Source of the DNA: Enterococcus larvae | GTDB lineage: Bacteria; Bacillota; Bacilli; Lactobacillales; Enterococcaceae | Assembly: GCF_017830045.1 (NCBI RefSeq) | Contig: NZ_JAEDXU010000001.1 | Coordinates: 776,898-840,897 of the forward strand | Direction of reading: 5' to 3' | DNA length: 64,000 nt | Shown here: positions 10,201 through 19,449 of the stretch, one piece after another | Layout: the number at the start of each line of letters is the position of its first letter | Position numbering within the stretch: position 1 is the stretch's first letter | Translations under genes and position numbers: made by a program | The notes under the pieces: model-generated | What the model saw: only the letters and a program-made list of their open reading frames with translations | Told to the model about the DNA's origin: nothing | Database searches by the model: none

Positions 10201-11789
10201 CGGCCTAGAAACATCTCTGTTCCAATGACCAGCTTTTCACGGATTGCATCGATGGGTGGATTTGTCACTTGGGCAAACTGCTGTTTGAAATAAGTAAACA
10301 AAGATTGCGGCTTTTCGCTCAATACTGCTAAAGGGGAGTCATAGCCCATTGAAATAACAGGTTCCTCGCCTTTTTCTGCCATCGGCAAGACCGTCATTCG
10401 AATGATTTCATCGGTGTAGCCATTCAACTTCCACAAATGATTCAGCTCCACTTCAGACATCCTTGTTTCATCAGCTTCAGCTGATGCCAACTGATCAACT
10501 GTCAAGAGCTGGTCATTCAACCACTCACGATATGGATGCTTAGCTGCATAACGTTCTTTGATTTCTTCATTACGATAAAATCTCCCCGAAACCGTATCGA
10601 CTAAAATCATATTCGCAGGTCCTAAAACACCTTTTTCCACAACTCTGGACGGCTCTAAATCAACAACGCCAGACTCAGAAGCAACCACAATGAAATTATC
10701 CTTTGTGATCGAATAGCGTGACGGACGCAGACCATTTCTATCTAGTGCAGCACCAACCATATCCCCATCAGTAAAGCAGAGAGCTGCCGGGCCATCCCAC
10801 GGAGCTGTAAAGCTGGAATTGTATTCATAAAATGCCGCAGTTTCATCCTTTAAATTTGCTTCTTCAGACCAAGCCTCAGGAATCATCATCATTAAGGCAT
10901 GAGGGATATCTCTGCCATTACGATATAAATGTTCCATACAGTTTTCCAGCTTTGCTGAATCAGAGTTCTCTTCGTTATATACATCGATATGGTGACTATG
11001 CATCCAGTTTTCTGCCCCGCGAAGGGTATTGATTTCTCCATTATGCGCTAAGAATCGAAAAGGCTGTGCTCGATCCCAGCTTGGAAACGTATTGGTTGAA
11101 AAACGTGAGTGGATCAGTGCGATATGACTTTCCATCGTTTTGTCCTGTAGATCAGGATAAAAAAGACGCACTTGATAAGCATGAAGCATTCCTTTGTAGA
11201 CGATTGTTTTAGAAGAAAGACTGCATATCGCCAGTTCATCAGGAGAATAGATTTTTTCGATTTCTCTACGAAGTCGGAAAAGGCAGTCTTCAAAAGCTCT
11301 TCCTGCTTCAATATCAATAGGCTTTTCAATAAAAAGCTGAATAAAGCCCGGCATAACCTTTTGAGCGCCAGGACCACAATATTCAAAAGCAAAGGGAACA
11401 TTTCTTTCCCAAAGCACACGATAGCCGGCAGCATTGATTTCTCCGGTTACAGATTTCAGTAGTGCTCTTTTCTCTGTTTCTTCCTCAGGTAAAAAGAGCA
11501 TGGCAACAGCATAGTCTCCCTTATCAGGCAAGCTGATTTTTTGAGCGGCGGCTTTCTTTTGAAAAAAAGTATCCGGCATGGCCATCAATATCCCGGCACC
11601 GTCTCCAGTATCAGGCTCTGCACCTGTTCCGCCTCGATGATTCATTCTTTCCAGCATCGTAAGCGCATGATCGATCAGTTGATGAGAAGCCATTCCATCA
11701 ATTTGTGCGATAAAGCCCATTCCGCAGGCATCTTTTTCAAAAGAAGGATCGTACATCATATTCTTTCTACTCTTGGTCTGTTTTCCCAT
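7284..11789 (-). CDS. gltB: Glutamate synthase [NADPH] large subunit GltB
   Basis: GltB makes two glutamates from glutamine and 2-oxoglutarate. The 1501-aa protein is full length: an N-terminal class II amidotransferase whose nucleophile is the Cys of KDACGMGF (residue 22, after a short propeptide), a central domain, an FMN-binding synthase barrel with GEGGQLPGNKV, the 3Fe-4S cysteines in CVMMRVCSLNTCPVG, and a C-terminal GXGXG beta-helix. With GltD it gives a GOGAT route for ammonia assimilation. The start ATG has an AGAGGA site about 11 nt upstream; M11/M12 are possible alternatives. Confidence 0.97.
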   Translation of the reverse strand: MGKQTKSRKNMMYDPSFEKDACGMGFIAQIDGMASHQLIDHALTMLERMNHRGGTGAEPDTGDGAGILMAMPDTFFQKKAAAQKISLPDKGDYAVAMLFLPEEETEKRALLKSVTGEINAAGYRVLWERNVPFAFEYCGPGAQKVMPGFIQLFIEKPIDIEAGRAFEDCLFRLRREIEKIYSPDELAICSLSSKTIVYKGMLHAYQVRLFYPDLQDKTMESHIALIHSRFSTNTFPSWDRAQPFRFLAHNGEINTLRGAENWMHSHHIDVYNEENSDSAKLENCMEHLYRNGRDIPHALMMMIPEAWSEEANLKDETAAFYEYNSSFTAPWDGPAALCFTDGDMVGAALDRNGLRPSRYSITKDNFIVVASESGVVDLEPSRVVEKGVLGPANMILVDTVSGRFYRNEEIKERYAAKHPYREWLNDQLLTVDQLASAEADETRMSEVELNHLWKLNGYTDEIIRMTVLPMAEKGEEPVISMGYDSPLAVLSEKPQSLFTYFKQQFAQVTNPPIDAIREKLVIGTEMFLGRDGNLLIDQPENCNKLKIESPVLSTDDFLKIRSLNVHGQKSMVQSISYSLTPEVPNRLQRVLENMFKEAEEKIDSGATIIILSDRDRGRGKLAIPILLAVSGLHNYLVEQGKRGLVSIIADSAEICEVHHYAMLIGYGVSAIHPYGTYETLKDYHLADKVETYRQAAEKGIVKVMSRMGISTIAGYHGAQLFEAVGLSEKVIDQFFTGTASRIGGLSLNQIEKEYLERYESAYGEKENDFLPSGGSFQFKADGEHHLFNPQTIYNFQQAVRQGDYALYKKYAQQLNKEELETPATLRAMWEFTSERQPVKLTEVEPAETIVKRFKVGAMSYGSLSQEAHECIAEAMNRIGAKSNSGEGGENRNRFKPRANGVNLNSKIKQVASGRFGVNAEYLMSAEELQIKVAQGAKPGEGGQLPGNKVFPWVAEIRGSTPGVRLISPPPHHDIYSIEDLAQLIYDLKTINPYAKINVKLVSSTGVGTIATGVVKAGADVVVISGYDGGTGASPRNSVRDAGLPWEMGLVEAHQTLSLNDLRQRMTLETDGKLMTGRDVAVAALLGAEEYSFASLALVAVGCVMMRVCSLNTCPVGVATQDPELRKFFVGKPEHIINAMMFIAEDLREIMAELGFRTIDEMIGHAEMLKPKFVAKGKAKSLDFSRMLGHTLGIERKCEDPFQEQRQWKELDAFAGAAIKNNQKIYVEETINNVNRTVGARMGGWIAERFGNYELEPGLINYHYRGIAGQSFGAFITQGMELKLTGEANDYVGKGLSGGRLVIVPPEDAGYKAESSPIVGNVACFGANKGEAYFRGRGGERFCVRNSGANVVVEGVGDHGCEYMTGGVAVILGETGRNFGAGMSGGVAYIYDPDEQFAQRCNMEMVELFRLGESGDDLILKELLEKHYQHTGSEKAEEILAGWENLQQHFIKVYPKEYHEMVTVTEKLREEGLSGETLLESAFEAVIGAQNAPQKPTVKERG

Positions 11790-11839
11790 TCACATCATTC
11801 CTCTTTCAAATAGTTTGAAAATTCTAATTTATTTTTAAT

Positions 11840-11868
11840 AGTTTACACGCTTCTGCTAAATTTTACAA
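11840..11868 (-). promoter_or_regulatory. Possible gltBD promoter
   Basis: TTGTAA (11868-11863), 17 nt, TAAACT (11845-11840), about 50 nt before the gltB start. The match is moderate. The 250-nt divergent gap to mntR is AT-rich, and I could not assign a regulator site in it. Confidence 0.3.
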
Positions 11869-12041
11869 CATTAACCTGAAAATTTCAGAAAGAATAACGC
11901 ATGTAACATTATCAATTCAATGAATTTTTGAAAAGAATGGAAAATGGACGTAAAGTTTTCAGATTAATATCTTATTAAATGGTCAAATAGATGCTTTTCT
12001 GATAAACTGTTTTTGATGACTCCTGAGAAAGGATGAAAAAT

Positions 12042-12689
12042 ATGACACCAAATCGAGAAGACTACCTTAAACTGATCTTCGAATTAGGCGGAGATGAGAA
12101 TAAAATCAACAACAAGCATATCGTCTCCGGACTGAATGTTTCAGCAGCCTCAGTCAGTGAAATGATTTCAAAGCTAGTTAAGGAAGAACTGGTTCACCAT
12201 TCTCCCTACCAAGGCGTTCAGCTGACAGAACTGGGACTAACAAAAGCCAGCACGTTGATTCGCAAGCACCGGCTGTGGGAGGTATTTCTGGTTGAGCATC
12301 TGAATTATTCATGGAATGAAGTTCATGATGATGCCGAAGTACTGGAACATGTAACGTCGCCGACACTGGCTGACCGTTTATCAGATTATCTGGGGAATCC
12401 AAAATTCTGTCCTCATGGCGGAGTGATTCCTAAAGCAGGCGAGCCTGTTCACGAAGAACGTCATCAAACACTAGTCAATTATCCAATCGGCACGAAGATT
12501 CGCATTGCGAGAGTCTTGGATGAAAAAGACTTACTGGATTATCTGGTTTCCATTAATTTGAATATTCATGATGAATTTTCGATCGAGGATATTGCTGCTT
12601 ATGAAGGACCTATCACTATCAGTAATACCGAAAAGAAATTGGCTGTGAGCTATAAAGCTGCCAGTACAATCTTTGTCGATCCATTATAG
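12042..12689 (+). CDS. mntR: Metal-dependent transcriptional regulator, MntR/EfaR type (DtxR family)
   Basis: A DtxR-family repressor with an N-terminal winged helix (residues 1-60), a metal-binding dimerisation domain (about 65-135) and a C-terminal SH3-like FeoA domain (about 150-215). Numbered from this start, the likely metal ligands are Asp7, His76, Glu80, His95, Glu99, Glu102 and His103. Glu stands at position 99, where iron regulators such as IdeR have Cys, which suggests Mn2+ sensing. The ATG at 12042 is preferred over 12033 because AAAGG is correctly spaced only from it. zwf follows after 15 nt, so the two may be co-transcribed. Confidence 0.88.
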   Translation: MTPNREDYLKLIFELGGDENKINNKHIVSGLNVSAASVSEMISKLVKEELVHHSPYQGVQLTELGLTKASTLIRKHRLWEVFLVEHLNYSWNEVHDDAEVLEHVTSPTLADRLSDYLGNPKFCPHGGVIPKAGEPVHEERHQTLVNYPIGTKIRIARVLDEKDLLDYLVSINLNIHDEFSIEDIAAYEGPITISNTEKKLAVSYKAASTIFVDPL

Positions 12690-12704
12690 AAGGGGAGGAA
12701 AAAA

Positions 12705-14225
12705 ATGAACGAAAAAATAGCGCTGTTTACAATATTTGGAGGAACGGGAGACCTTGCAAAAAGAAAGCTCTATCCTTCACTTTTTAGATTATACAAAAAA
12801 GGCAATCTGGGCGATCATTTCGCTGTGATTGGCACAGCGAGAAGAGAGTGGTCAGATGACTACTACAGAGAAATCGTTCGTGATACAATTGCTGATTTGA
12901 ATCCGACGCAGGAAGAAGCAGAGGCATTTGCCAGCCATTTTTACTATCAGTCCCACAACGTGAACGACACTGAGCATTACGACACCTTGAAAACTCTATC
13001 TGATAGATTGAATGACGAATATCAGCTGCAAGGGAATAGAATCTATTATCTGGCGATGGCTCCTCAATTCTTCGGGACAATCGTCAACCATCTGAAGTCC
13101 CAAAATATTTTAACAGAGGACGGTTTTGATCGACTGATCATTGAAAAACCATTTGGTACCGATTATGATAGTGCGCACAAGCTGAATGAGGAAATCCGTG
13201 CTGTTTTCCCTGAGGACGATATTTTCCGTATCGACCACTATTTAGGAAAAGAAATGATCCAGAACATCTCAGCTATTCGTTTTGCCAACAATATTTTTGA
13301 ATCACAGTGGAACAATCGTTACATTGACAATGTTCAAATCACTTTTGCTGAGAGCTTGGGTGTGGAAGACCGTGGCGGGTACTATGAAGAAAGCGGCGCA
13401 TTGAAGGACATGGTGCAAAATCACATTCTTCAAGTATTGGCATTGCTTGCGATGGAACCTCCTGTTACCTTCTCTGAAAAGGAAATTCGTTCCGAAAAAG
13501 TCAAAGCGTTGAAAGCCATCAGACTGTACAACGAAGAAGAAGCCTTGAAGAATTTTGTTCGTGGACAATACGGTCCCGGCGAACTGGGAGACGATTCCTT
13601 TACGGGTTACCGTGAAGAACCAAATGTTTCTGAAGATTCACAGACGGAAACCTTTGCTGCCGGAAAATTCTACATCGATAACTTCCGCTGGTCAGGTGTT
13701 CCCTTCTATATCCGTACTGGAAAACGTCTGACAGAAAAAGGAACTCGGATCAATATTGTTTTCAAGCAGGTACCAGTCAACGTCTTTAAAGATGACATCG
13801 AACAATGTATAGAAAAAACAGATTTGCCGCCAAACGTTCTGACGATTTACATTCAGCCGACAGAAGGCTTCTCAATGACCTTGAACGGAAAAGAAATTGG
13901 ACAAGGCTTCACTACAGCACCTGTCAAACTAGATTTCCGTCATAGCGCTGAAATGACAGAAAATAGTCCTGAAGCCTATGAAAAGCTGTTATTGGATAGT
14001 CTGAACGGTGATGGAACAAACTTCTCCCATTGGGATGAGGTAGCACAATCATGGAAAATCATTGACATCATTCGTCATGCGTGGGATAAGACAACTGTCG
14101 ACTTCCCTAACTATGCTGCTGGAACGATGGGGCCAGAGGCAGCCTTCAAACTATTGGAAGCAGATGGCTTCCAATGGACGTGGGAACCAGATGTCTGGTA
14201 TCGTGAACGCGGACAATTGGATTAG
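12705..14225 (+). CDS. zwf: Glucose-6-phosphate 1-dehydrogenase
   Basis: Catalyses the NADP+-dependent oxidation of glucose-6-phosphate, the entry to the oxidative pentose phosphate pathway. The 506-aa protein has the N-terminal dinucleotide motif FGGTGDLAKRKLYP (residues 9-22) and the active-site signature RIDHYLGKE (about 172-180), followed by the G6PDH C-terminal domain. The start has a GGGGAGG site. NADPH made here could feed GltBD next door; that link is inferred only from proximity. Confidence 0.97.
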   Translation: MNEKIALFTIFGGTGDLAKRKLYPSLFRLYKKGNLGDHFAVIGTARREWSDDYYREIVRDTIADLNPTQEEAEAFASHFYYQSHNVNDTEHYDTLKTLSDRLNDEYQLQGNRIYYLAMAPQFFGTIVNHLKSQNILTEDGFDRLIIEKPFGTDYDSAHKLNEEIRAVFPEDDIFRIDHYLGKEMIQNISAIRFANNIFESQWNNRYIDNVQITFAESLGVEDRGGYYEESGALKDMVQNHILQVLALLAMEPPVTFSEKEIRSEKVKALKAIRLYNEEEALKNFVRGQYGPGELGDDSFTGYREEPNVSEDSQTETFAAGKFYIDNFRWSGVPFYIRTGKRLTEKGTRINIVFKQVPVNVFKDDIEQCIEKTDLPPNVLTIYIQPTEGFSMTLNGKEIGQGFTTAPVKLDFRHSAEMTENSPEAYEKLLLDSLNGDGTNFSHWDEVAQSWKIIDIIRHAWDKTTVDFPNYAAGTMGPEAAFKLLEADGFQWTWEPDVWYRERGQLD

Positions 14226-14234
14226 ATAAAAATC

Positions 14235-14279
14235 AAAAGCTGGAGCATTACTCAATTTGAGTAGTTCTCCAGCTTTTTA
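14235..14279 (+). terminator. Rho-independent terminator after zwf
   Basis: Inverted repeat AAAAGCTGGAG ... CTCCAGCTTTTT with an inner CTCAA/TTGAG extension, followed by a T run, 10 nt after the zwf stop. Confidence 0.85.
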
Positions 14280-14335
14280 ACTTATATACAGCTACAAACC
14301 CATACAACACAATTGATCATCCAATTAATTTAAAC

Positions 14336-14435
14336 TCACATCAATAAACTAAGCAAAGGAAAAATATCTGTCGTATTTGCCAGACAATGAACAACGATTG
14401 CCAGCTTCAATGAATCTTTTTTTTAATTGAAATTC
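14336..14435 (-). pseudogene. C-terminal remnant of a CPBP (Abi-like) intramembrane protease gene
   Basis: One minus frame encodes about 30 residues ending LKLAIVVHCLANTTDIF...LLM and a stop. The His-x3-Asn arrangement in a hydrophobic helix is typical of the last helix of CPBP proteases. No upstream coding sequence remains: a stop precedes it and the 171-bp repeat begins 18 nt further up. It is a short relic, so the family call is tentative. Confidence 0.4.
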
Positions 14436-14452
14436 AGCATGCATAAAAGAAA

Positions 14453-14623
14453 GAGGCTGAGACAGAAGTGTTTAGCTACAAGCAATAAGCCGGAATTCAC
14501 GAAAATTGTTTCACAAATTTTTGTTGAATTCCGGCTTATTGTCGTAGGAGCTACTTCTGACTCGCCGTTTATTCGGATTTAGGGTATGGAAAAGAGTGGC
14601 AACAGATTATTGTCCCACTCTCT
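14453..14623. repeat. 171-bp structured intergenic repeat, copy 1
   Basis: Differs from 46097-46267 at one base. It contains a near-perfect hairpin CAATAAGCCGGAATTC/GAATTCCGGCTTATTG with further inner pairing, flanked by GACAGAAGT and ACTTCTGACTC. An outer stem joins the left end AGAGGCTGAGACA to the right end TGTCCCACTCTCT. It lies between the converging genes zwf and ileS and holds no open frame of note. Confidence 0.9.
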
Positions 14624-14641
14624 TTCTTCAACTAATTAAGC

Positions 14642-17425
14642 TTAGTTTTCAAATCCTTCAGCAACTGCTTCCGGATAGTTTTCTTCGACGATTTTCGCAC
14701 AGCGACCGCAAAGTGTTGGTAATTTTTCATCTGACCCAACATCTGTTCGAACTGAACGGCAACGATCACAGGTTTCACCAGGGGCCGCCTCAACAAGAAC
14801 CTTCATGTCCTCAAAGACAACCGCTTCAGCCGGAGCTTCGCCTTGTGCAAGCTCAAATCCTGAAACGATGAGCAGCTGAGCAATATCAGCATCTGCCGCG
14901 GTCAGTAATGCACGAATCTGCTCATTAGGGTAAACAGTGACCTTCGCTTCTAAAGATTTACCGATCAATTTAGAATTACGTGCTTCTTCCAGTGCCTTCA
15001 GCACATTGTCACGGAAGCTCATGAATGCTTCCCATGTATCCATCAACTCAGACTGATTCGGAAACTCTTCGTAGCCTGGGAATTCTGAAAGCTGAACATA
15101 ATCCTCCTCTTCCTTCAGGAAGCTCCAGATTTCTTCTGAAGTGTGAGGGATGATTGGCGTCAAGAGCTTCGTCAGTGCAACAGCAGTCTGATAAAAGACT
15201 GTTTGCATACAACGACGTTGATAATCATTTTCTGCTTCGATATAAACAACATCTTTTGCAAAATCCAGATAAAATGCAGATAGATCAACTGTCAGGAAAT
15301 TCATGACAGAACGATAGATTTGCATGAAATTGTATTTTTCATAGCCTTTTTCACGGATTTCTTTGATGACTTGATTCAGCTTCACCGTCATGTACTTATC
15401 AACAGAACGAAGCTCTTCAAAAGGAACTGTGTGCTCTGCTGGTTCAAAGTCGCTTGTATTGGCTAACAGGAAACGCATTGTATTTCTGATCTTTCTGTAG
15501 ACCTCTGATACCTGATTCAGGATATCCATAGAGACACGTACATCAGATTCAGAATCCACGCTGCTTACCCATAGTCTTAGGATATCTGCACCCATTTGCT
15601 TGATCACTTTTTCAGGAACGATCGTGTTCCCTAGTGATTTACTCATCTTACGTCCTTCGCCATCTAAGGTAAAACCTTGAGAAAGAACAGCTTTGTAAGG
15701 TGCAACACCATTGATTGCAACACTTGTTGTGATACTTGAGTTGAACCAGCCGCGGTATTGATCTGATCCTTCAAGATACATATCCGCTGGGAAAGTCAGC
15801 TCAGGGCGTTGACGCAGTACCGCTTCATGTGATGAACCGGAATCAAACCATACGTCCATGATGTCTGTTTCTTTTGTAAACTTGCCATTTGGCGAACCTT
15901 CGTGTGTAAATCCTGCCGGCAATAGTTCTTCTGCTTCTTTTTCATACCAAATATTTGAGCCATGTTCTGCAAATAAGTTTGCTACATGATCGATTGTTTC
16001 AGGTGTGATGATTGCTTCACCGTTTTCCGCATAAAAAATCGGCAGTGGTACACCCCAAACACGTTGACGGGAAATAACCCAATCGCCGCGGTCACGGATC
16101 ATATTATAAAGACGTGTTTTACCCCAAGGAATGATCCAGTCAACCTTCTCTACTTCGTCCAAGATATCCTGACGGAATTTATCGATAGATGCGAACCATT
16201 GTGGTGTCGCACGATAGATAACTGGTTTTTTCGTACGCCAGTCATGTGGGTAGCTATGAGTAAAGAAGTCCATCTTCAACAAGGCATCCTTCTCATCCAA
16301 CAAAGCTGTGATCATTGGATTCGCTTTGTCATAAAAGATTCCCTCAAATCCAGGTGCTTCATCTGTAAATACACCACGATTATCAACTGGAGATAAAACG
16401 TCTAAACCATATTTTTTACTTACGATATAGTCATCTTCACCATGTCCCGGAGCAGTATGCACTAGACCTGTACCAGCTTCCAATGTTACATGGTCTCCCA
16501 GCATTACTAAGGAAGTGCGATCATAAAACGGATGCTGCACTGTCATGTACTCCATGTCTTTTCCGCTGATTGTGTCGATGATTTCCACGTCTTCCCAATC
16601 AATTGCTTCTTTTACTTGATCTAATAAATCTTTGGCTACAACATATTTTTTCCCATAAGCCTTTACTACTACATATTGGTAGTCTGCATTTACTGAGATA
16701 CCTAAGTTTGCAGGTAATGTCCATGGTGTTGTTGTCCAGATAACTAGTGATGTGTCCGTATCTAAGATTCCTTTTCCATCAACGATTTTGAATGCTACGT
16801 AGATAGATGGAGATTTCACATCTTGGTACTCGATTTCCGCTTCTGCTAATGATGATTCACTTGAAGGGGACCAATAGATTGGTTTCAGGCCCTTATAGAT
16901 ATAGCCCTTCTCAGCCATTTTCCCAAACACACGGATTTCCGCTGCTTCGTAAGATGGATCAAGAGTAATATATGGATGCTCCCAATCGCCGCCGATTCCC
17001 AAACGCTTGAAATCAGCTCTTTGAGTATCTACTTGAGAACGAGCATACTCTTCACACTTTTTACGATATTCAGCTAGGCTCATTTCTTTTCGCTTTACAC
17101 CCTTGTTTGTCAATACCTGTTCAATCGGCAAACCATGTGTATCCCAACCAGGAACATAGGGTGAACGGAAACCAGACATTGATTTGAAACGAATGATGAT
17201 ATCCTTACTGATCTTATTCAGTGAATGCCCGATATGGATATTCCCGTTTGCATAGGGAGGGCCGTCATGAAGAATAAACGAAGGCTTCCCTTCATTCAAT
17301 TCTTGTCTTTTCTCGTAGATTTTTTTCTCTTCCCAGTCTTTCTGCCATTCTACTTCTCTGTTAGGCAGATTGCCCCGCATTGGAAAAGCTGTTTTACCAA
17401 GTTGCAGCGTTTCTTTCATTTTCAT
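14642..17425 (-). CDS. ileS: Isoleucyl-tRNA synthetase
   Basis: Charges tRNA-Ile; class I synthetase with an editing domain. The 927-aa protein shows the HIGH motif in [13 protein letters not shown], the KMSKS motif in [10 protein letters not shown] and the C-terminal zinc ligands CDRCRS...CGRCAK. Possible starts extend to 17461, but the GTGAGG site is correctly placed for the ATG at 17425, giving the usual length and the N-terminal sequence [12 protein letters not shown]. It lies downstream of divIVA, as in many Gram-positives, but has its own T-box leader. Confidence 0.96.
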   Translation of the reverse strand: MKMKETLQLGKTAFPMRGNLPNREVEWQKDWEEKKIYEKRQELNEGKPSFILHDGPPYANGNIHIGHSLNKISKDIIIRFKSMSGFRSPYVPGWDTHGLPIEQVLTNKGVKRKEMSLAEYRKKCEEYARSQVDTQRADFKRLGIGGDWEHPYITLDPSYEAAEIRVFGKMAEKGYIYKGLKPIYWSPSSESSLAEAEIEYQDVKSPSIYVAFKIVDGKGILDTDTSLVIWTTTPWTLPANLGISVNADYQYVVVKAYGKKYVVAKDLLDQVKEAIDWEDVEIIDTISGKDMEYMTVQHPFYDRTSLVMLGDHVTLEAGTGLVHTAPGHGEDDYIVSKKYGLDVLSPVDNRGVFTDEAPGFEGIFYDKANPMITALLDEKDALLKMDFFTHSYPHDWRTKKPVIYRATPQWFASIDKFRQDILDEVEKVDWIIPWGKTRLYNMIRDRGDWVISRQRVWGVPLPIFYAENGEAIITPETIDHVANLFAEHGSNIWYEKEAEELLPAGFTHEGSPNGKFTKETDIMDVWFDSGSSHEAVLRQRPELTFPADMYLEGSDQYRGWFNSSITTSVAINGVAPYKAVLSQGFTLDGEGRKMSKSLGNTIVPEKVIKQMGADILRLWVSSVDSESDVRVSMDILNQVSEVYRKIRNTMRFLLANTSDFEPAEHTVPFEELRSVDKYMTVKLNQVIKEIREKGYEKYNFMQIYRSVMNFLTVDLSAFYLDFAKDVVYIEAENDYQRRCMQTVFYQTAVALTKLLTPIIPHTSEEIWSFLKEEEDYVQLSEFPGYEEFPNQSELMDTWEAFMSFRDNVLKALEEARNSKLIGKSLEAKVTVYPNEQIRALLTAADADIAQLLIVSGFELAQGEAPAEAVVFEDMKVLVEAAPGETCDRCRSVRTDVGSDEKLPTLCGRCAKIVEENYPEAVAEGFEN

Positions 17426-17641
17426 TCTCGTTTCCTCACTTTCAATATATAAATACAACAAAATAGATAACCGGATAACTATTTACTCTAGTCGACCTCT
17501 ATGAAGAGACCAATTGACTTACGAAGATAGATTTGCTCTGTTGAAAGTCCATTTTCTCTTCATACTCATATCCTTCTACTAAAATAGTCTAAATTCTGCT
17601 TCTTTGAGAAGCATAAAAATTTATCCATAATCAATAAAACA

Positions 17642-17870
17642 AAAAAACACTTCCATCCCAAGGGACGAAAGTGCTCGTGTTACCACCCAAATTTAGAATC
17701 ATTCAATAAATGATTCCCTCTGATGATTTGTAACGCAATCACACGTCAGACTTTACTTGTTTTCAAGCCTGATCTTGAATAGAGGATCTTTCCGTTAGCA
17801 GGGTCCTGTCAATCTTCCACCGTCATTGACTCGCTTTAAAGAAATGCTATCGGCTTTTCTGTTCTATTCA
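17642..17870 (-). promoter_or_regulatory. T-box leader of ileS
   Basis: The minus strand carries the T-box core TTGGGTGGTAACACG (about 17693-17679) and a terminator CACTTTCGTCCC/GGGATGGAAGTG followed by seven T. Upstream is stem I with GCGAGTCAATGACGGTGGAAG and, on its 3' side, GGAAAGATCC with an ATC (Ile) triplet at 17787-17785 as probable specifier. About 220 nt of unassigned leader lie between this terminator and ileS. The promoter must lie at or inside the end of divIVA; I could not place it. Confidence 0.87.
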
Positions 17871-17877
17871 TTAGAAT

Positions 17878-18621
17878 TTATTCGTCAGTTGAAGATTTAC
17901 TGTCTAGAAACTCTAAAGATTCTGAAAGCTCTTCACTCAGTTTTTTTGCATCTTCCAAAGAAGAAACAGTAGTAGGTGCCGCTGTCGGCTCAACTACAGG
18001 GATTGTTCCTGTTGCATTCATCTCGTCACTAGTCAGTTCTTTAGAAAGAACTTCCTGAATCACAGTATGGCTATCACTTACATAACTTGAGAATGGTTTC
18101 AGCAAGTCATTCCATTCTTCACTTTTGACTTGTTCAAGCTGTGTTTCCAACATCAAATTCAAGCGTTGGTGGAACACTCGTGTTTTCTTCTTCAAATCAT
18201 CTGTCTCAGCGGCAAGCTGTCTTGCACGATCCGTCGCTTCTGTAAGGATTTCAGAAGCCTTATCCTCAGCAGCTGTAATCAATGCATTCGAACGTCTCTC
18301 TGCATTACTTACCATCTCATTTGCTGTATTTTCAGCAGAAGTAACAATAACTTCTGACTCTTTTGTAGCACTTGATTTTACTTTATCAGCAGTATCCTGA
18401 GCCACGATAATTGATTGATTCAATGCATCTTTTAGTTCATTGAAGTATTGTAGTTTTTCTTCCGCATGCTTCAATGATTTTTCTAATTCACGGACTTTCT
18501 GAAGAGAATCTTCATAATCTTTTGTTACCTGATCAAGAAAATCATCTACTTCATCCTGATTGTAGCCTCTCATTTTCGTAGAGAAAACTTTATTCTGGAT
18601 ATCTAACGGGGTTAACGCCAT
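17878..18621 (-). CDS. divIVA: Cell-division and polarity protein DivIVA
   Basis: A coiled-coil scaffold that binds curved membrane at the septum and poles. The 247-aa protein starts MALTPLDIQNKVFSTKMRGY, the lipid-binding domain that includes the intertwined-loop region, then a first coiled coil, a second long coiled coil rich in Ala/Glu/Thr (about 75-165) and an acidic Thr/Ser-rich tail. It is the last gene of the dcw/ylm block before ileS. Confidence 0.95.
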   Translation of the reverse strand: MALTPLDIQNKVFSTKMRGYNQDEVDDFLDQVTKDYEDSLQKVRELEKSLKHAEEKLQYFNELKDALNQSIIVAQDTADKVKSSATKESEVIVTSAENTANEMVSNAERRSNALITAAEDKASEILTEATDRARQLAAETDDLKKKTRVFHQRLNLMLETQLEQVKSEEWNDLLKPFSSYVSDSHTVIQEVLSKELTSDEMNATGTIPVVEPTAAPTTVSSLEDAKKLSEELSESLEFLDSKSSTDE

Positions 18622-18642
18622 AATTATTCACCTCATTGATTT

Positions 18643-19425
18643 TTATTTTCGCAGTACTCCCAATAACAAACGATATTTTTCTTTTTTCGTTTTGCCTTCT
18701 AACTCCTGTACCTGTATGCGGCCAAAGCCTCTAATCGATACAATATCCAACAACTCCAAAGGAAAATCCGGACGTATATTTTCAGCCCAGTTGATTTTGA
18801 CCTTTCCAGATTCTATCAGCTGTTTGGAACGCTGTCTGGAAATGTTATATACTGTTGAAATCAAATTATCCAGCCGCATAGAGCTGACCGTCACTTGTTC
18901 AATCGTCCATTCGTCCTTAGGAACAATGATCTCCGTATATTTTCTTTCCTCTAGCCTTACAGCTATTTTTCCAATCTTGTCTACTTGAGCAATCACAAAG
19001 TTCATCGTTTCTTCCGCAAGAAACACTTGCCACTGTTCTCCATCAGAAATAATATCCCCAAAATACTGGCGTTTCATCCCAGTACTCATTAATGTTCCTA
19101 ATATTTTTCCGTGAGAAAGCGATGTAAACTTCACTGGGTAGACGATTTCAATCAAATTGATATTAAAATCCTCTGTTGTCGGCTCATAATAATCTGGAAA
19201 AATCAAACATCTCTTTCTCTCAGCTTGTTCATACCCTCCATAAAAACGAAAAGACAGATCACTGTTCTGCCGAATGATCGTTTCAAGAATGTACGCCTGT
19301 CTGGGATCTAAAAATTCAGTTAAATAAGGAGCATATTGACTTTCGACTTTTTCAATCCAATCACCGGCGGAATCAATAAAAGGATGTTCATCTTTTCGAA
19401 AATGCTGATACACATTTGCATTCAT
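18643..19425 (-). CDS. ylmH: YlmH, S4-domain RNA-binding protein of the division cluster
   Basis: A 260-aa protein with an N-terminal globular domain and a C-terminal S4 domain (about 180-245; SRQRSKQLIESGKVKINW). Family members bind stalled 50S-peptidyl-tRNA in ribosome quality control and are encoded with sepF and divIVA in most Bacillota. Spacing to ylmG is 24 nt and to divIVA 21 nt. Confidence 0.93.
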   Translation of the reverse strand: MNANVYQHFRKDEHPFIDSAGDWIEKVESQYAPYLTEFLDPRQAYILETIIRQNSDLSFRFYGGYEQAERKRCLIFPDYYEPTTEDFNINLIEIVYPVKFTSLSHGKILGTLMSTGMKRQYFGDIISDGEQWQVFLAEETMNFVIAQVDKIGKIAVRLEERKYTEIIVPKDEWTIEQVTVSSMRLDNLISTVYNISRQRSKQLIESGKVKINWAENIRPDFPLELLDIVSIRGFGRIQVQELEGKTKKEKYRLLLGVLRK

Positions 19426-19449
19426 AGATAAACCACCCTTCTTTTATTG

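Noticed and set aside
7284..11789. Many open frames on the plus strand opposite gltB
   Set aside because: They are antisense shadows of a long, well-conserved coding sequence.
11840..12032. GltC- or GlnR-type operator in the gltB-mntR gap
   Set aside because: No clear GlnR box (TGTNA-N7-TNACA) or LysR T-N11-A site stood out from the AT-rich background.
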